From assembly GCA_019105045.1 (NCBI GenBank), contig JAHRWT010000033.1:1-43777 (forward strand): a stretch of DNA of 43,777 bases, in the 5' to 3' direction. The translations under genes and the position numbers were made by a program. The first letter of the stretch is position 1. Every line of letters begins with the position of its first letter. The notes below the pieces were generated by a model that saw only the letters and a program-made list of their open reading frames with translations, did no database searches and was not told the DNA's origin. Positions 41,508-43,777 of this stretch are shown piece by piece. The stretch is from Sterolibacterium sp. GTDB lineage: Bacteria; Pseudomonadota; Gammaproteobacteria; Burkholderiales; Rhodocyclaceae.

Positions 41508-42611
41508 TCAGAAATCAACATCAAACACGACGTTTTCGTCGGTGCGCCGCATCACACCGACCTTGTAGGCGGCGATGTCCTGCTCTTGCGGGGAGGCCTG
41601 GGTCTTGGAAATGTTGAGCCACTTTTCCATGAACTTGAGCGGGTTGTGCGCCGGCAGGGTGTATTTTTCCGTGCTCAAACCGAACAGCTGATAGACGTCC
41701 TTGGCGCAGTAGAGCGTCCAGGCGGACAGGCGTTCGGCGTTCATGCCGACCAGTTCGCGGCCTTCGGAAAACAGATAGCTGATCCAGGCCAGTTCGCTAT
41801 CAACAACTTCTTCGATCATTTTTTCGATGCGGTCACGGCATTGCGCAAAAGCCGTCTGGCCGCGCTCGGTGCTCAATTCATGCTTGAGCACGGCGCGGTC
41901 AAGCTCGACGTGAATTTCCAGTTCGTCCTGGGCGATTTTCTGGATGGCCTTGCCGATCGGCTGGAACAGACCGGTATCGCAAATGGCGAAAGTCACGGCA
42001 AAGCTGGCCATGAACTGGATGCGTTCCATGCACAGCAAGGCGACGATGGTCATGAAAACGGCGTTGTATGTGTCTTGATCATTGGCCAACTGGCCCAGCG
42101 CATATTTGTGCGAGGCTTCATAACCTGCGGCAAAAGCCCCCGCCACTTCGGCCAGGCGATCGTGAGCTTCCTGCACCCGCAGGATTTCATCAAGAATCAC
42201 GCCGGGATCATCAAAGGAATTGCGTACGATTTCCGAATAGGTGGCCGCGTGGATGACTTCGTTGTCGGAAATGCGCTGCCAGGCGGCCCATAACTCACTG
42301 GCCGTGATGAAAGGCGCCAATACCGGAGCAATCGCCCGCGAAGCCACGGAATCAGCTTCCCACTGCCAGGCCAGGGTTTTGATCATCATGTCGTAAGTGG
42401 CGCGTGGGCAGGTCTTGAAGTCGGCATTGCAACTGGAATAGTCGAATTCGTTTTCATCCCAGTCGAGCGATTTCTGGGCTTTATAGAGCGCCCAGATTTC
42501 GGGAAAGTGACGATTCACGGTATCGAACAGACCGGGCCGCTGGCCCAGCAGCAATTGAGGGCGTTGGTAGTCGGTCTTGGCGTAATTGAAAACGGTTTCC
42601 AGGGATTTCAT
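41508..42611 (-). CDS. nrdB: Class I ribonucleotide reductase, beta subunit
   Basis: NrdB holds the metal cofactor and tyrosyl radical that start nucleotide reduction in NrdA. The ATG at 42611 gives 367 residues. Ligands of the first metal site are Asp87, Glu118 and His121, with the radical tyrosine Tyr125 (NEVIHAATY). For the second site, Glu196 (MERIQF) is clear. The usual E-x-x-H reads DELEIH (229-234), so Glu230 and His234 are four rather than three residues apart. The C-terminus ENVVFDVDF is the tail that docks to NrdA. The nrdA stop is 17 bases upstream. Confidence 0.95.
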   Translation of the reverse strand: MKSLETVFNYAKTDYQRPQLLLGQRPGLFDTVNRHFPEIWALYKAQKSLDWDENEFDYSSCNADFKTCPRATYDMMIKTLAWQWEADSVASRAIAPVLAPFITASELWAAWQRISDNEVIHAATYSEIVRNSFDDPGVILDEILRVQEAHDRLAEVAGAFAAGYEASHKYALGQLANDQDTYNAVFMTIVALLCMERIQFMASFAVTFAICDTGLFQPIGKAIQKIAQDELEIHVELDRAVLKHELSTERGQTAFAQCRDRIEKMIEEVVDSELAWISYLFSEGRELVGMNAERLSAWTLYCAKDVYQLFGLSTEKYTLPAHNPLKFMEKWLNISKTQASPQEQDIAAYKVGVMRRTDENVVFDVDF

Positions 42612-42628
42612 GGTGGTCTGCTCCTGTC

Positions 42629-43777
42629 TCAAAGCGTGCAGGCGGCACAGTCGAGGTCAGCTTCTGATTCGCTGTCTGACTCGTGCGCCAGGTCGGCAGC
42701 CTCTGCTGGCCTCACATCCGCCACGGTGGTCACACCGTTGGAGGTTTTCTGGTTCATGTAGTACTTGGATTTCAGCCCCAGCTTGACGCGATAAAGGTAG
42801 TCCTCGATCATTTCGCTCGACGAAATCGAGGCATCGCCAATCACGCGACGATAGAAATCCGCCGAGATCGCCTGATCAGTCCATTTCTGCACGATGGCAT
42901 AAAGCTCGGTCATGTCCTTGGCGGGGATGTCCCAGGCAGATTGATAAGCCTCGGCCAGCGTATCGCCATCGGGCGCTGCCCAGTAATTCACGCGCTGGTT
43001 GTCGGTCTTGATCAGGGTCAGCTCGCGCACTGGATAAAGGCCATTGGTCGTGCCCGAGGCATTGGCGCTGGTTTCGGTCGGCATATGGGCCACCAGTACC
43101 GAGTTGCGAATGCCGCCCTGGGCGATGATTTCGGCGCGCAGCCCTTGCCAATCGTAGCGCGTGGTAAAAGGCGCAATCTTGTCCACATGCGGATTGCAGG
43201 TATCAATGGGCAGCCAGCCTTCAGGCCAGCGCGTCTTGTGCATCCATGGCGCATTACCCAGCTCCTTGCCCAGTCGCAGGCTGGCCCGCAGCAAATGCCA
43301 GTAATGGCGCTCGGCGACTTCGTGAATGAACTGTTTGCCGGCAAGCGTGGTGTAGCTCTGGCCACGCTTGGCCATCAAATGTGCCAGGCCGAGGATGCCC
43401 ACACCGGCATTCAGGCGCCGCCGCGAAGTCTCGCCCACTTGCGGCAATTCATAGTGCGCCAGATGTATGCATTTATCGATCATCAGCAGCGCGTAGTAGG
43501 CCACCTCTGCGTATTGCGCCTCGCTCTCGACATTGGCGACAACGATGCCGGCCAGATTGCAGGTCGCCACTTCCGGCGCGCTGCGACGCAATACGGTTTC
43601 AATCGGCAGCCCGTCAATGTCATCACCCGATTGCAAATCATCCGGCCACTGCAAGCCACGCTGAGTCGTGACCTGTGTCTTGCCCGGCAGCTCACGGCGC
43701 GTGCCATCGATGAACTGCACTTCGACAAAGGAAATATCGTCTTCGGCATAAAGCTCGGTAATGTGGTTGTAAGGCGC
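42629..43777 (-). CDS. nrdA: Class I ribonucleotide reductase, alpha subunit (5' end beyond the window)
   Basis: The frame is open to the right edge, giving the last 382 residues. ATCNLAGIVVANV carries the second active-site cysteine, AHMPTETSANASGTTNG is the phosphate-binding loop, and the two radical-transfer tyrosines are in LKSKYYMNQKT. The C-terminal redox pair is spaced CxxC (DCAACTL), not the Cx4C of E. coli NrdA. It should be re-reduced by the glutaredoxin-like protein encoded two genes downstream. The N-terminal ATP-cone region and the other catalytic residues lie outside the window, so class Ia versus Ib cannot be settled. Confidence 0.96.
   Translation of the reverse strand, partial: APYNHITELYAEDDISFVEVQFIDGTRRELPGKTQVTTQRGLQWPDDLQSGDDIDGLPIETVLRRSAPEVATCNLAGIVVANVESEAQYAEVAYYALLMIDKCIHLAHYELPQVGETSRRRLNAGVGILGLAHLMAKRGQSYTTLAGKQFIHEVAERHYWHLLRASLRLGKELGNAPWMHKTRWPEGWLPIDTCNPHVDKIAPFTTRYDWQGLRAEIIAQGGIRNSVLVAHMPTETSANASGTTNGLYPVRELTLIKTDNQRVNYWAAPDGDTLAEAYQSAWDIPAKDMTELYAIVQKWTDQAISADFYRRVIGDASISSSEMIEDYLYRVKLGLKSKYYMNQKTSNGVTTVADVRPAEAADLAHESDSESEADLDCAACTL

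Overview
The window is a gene-dense piece of a bacterial chromosome with moderately high GC. It most resembles a Betaproteobacterium, and my best guess is the Rhodocyclales or a close relative. The reasons are the mix of families (a 2-oxoglutarate oxidoreductase operon of the Azoarcus/Thauera type, a DUF2788 protein, a divergent CobD/CbiB-family protein, H+-pyrophosphatase next to PPi-phosphofructokinase) and the order argD-argF-argG and exbB-exbD-lpxK-trm112-kdsB-adk. The placement is inferred from gene content; no phylogeny was possible. I saw no tRNA, rRNA, CRISPR array, insertion sequence or prophage. Most genes lie on the minus strand. The exceptions are a gene fragment at the left edge, a giant helicase, a J-domain protein, murJ and a DciA-like gene.

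Left part (1-12800). A gene tail at the edge is followed by about 330 bases with no convincing gene. Then comes a 1740-residue protein that joins an exonuclease-like domain, a RecQ helicase and a UvrD/Rep-type helicase. Convergent to it are a class II aldolase and mtnA, overlapping by ATGA; they probably form part of a methylthioribose (DHAP-shunt) salvage route. The aldolase ends in a Gln-Gly tail made by a six-base tandem repeat. secA and a J-domain/coiled-coil gene diverge from a region flanked by an inverted repeat. pyrF overlaps the J-domain gene tail to tail.

Middle part (12900-25800). korC-korA-korB overlap by ATGA at both joints and look like an NADP-linked 2-oxoglutarate:ferredoxin-type oxidoreductase. 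An intrinsic terminator separates them from an upstream thiolase that follows a CobD/CbiB-like membrane protein. Next are a CoA-pyrophosphatase Nudix protein, the run argD-argF-argG-DUF2788-ppnP-yajQ, and rpsT with a good sigma70 promoter.

Right part (25850-43777). murJ is followed by a small two-helix membrane protein, then hppA and pfp (pyrophosphate energetics), adk, kdsB, trm112-like, lpxK, exbD and exbB. Two short octamer arrays lie at the 3' end of hppA. A DciA-like gene precedes a four-gene tripartite efflux operon (outer-membrane lipoprotein, MacA-like adaptor, ABC ATPase, MacB-like permease). The window ends in a class I ribonucleotide reductase operon, nrdA (cut by the edge)-nrdB-glutaredoxin.

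Most of the window is conserved housekeeping. The parts most worth a second look are the exonuclease-RecQ-UvrD fusion, the mtnA-aldolase pair with its repeat-encoded tail, the J-domain protein, the octamer arrays beside hppA, and the odd metal-site spacing in NrdB.
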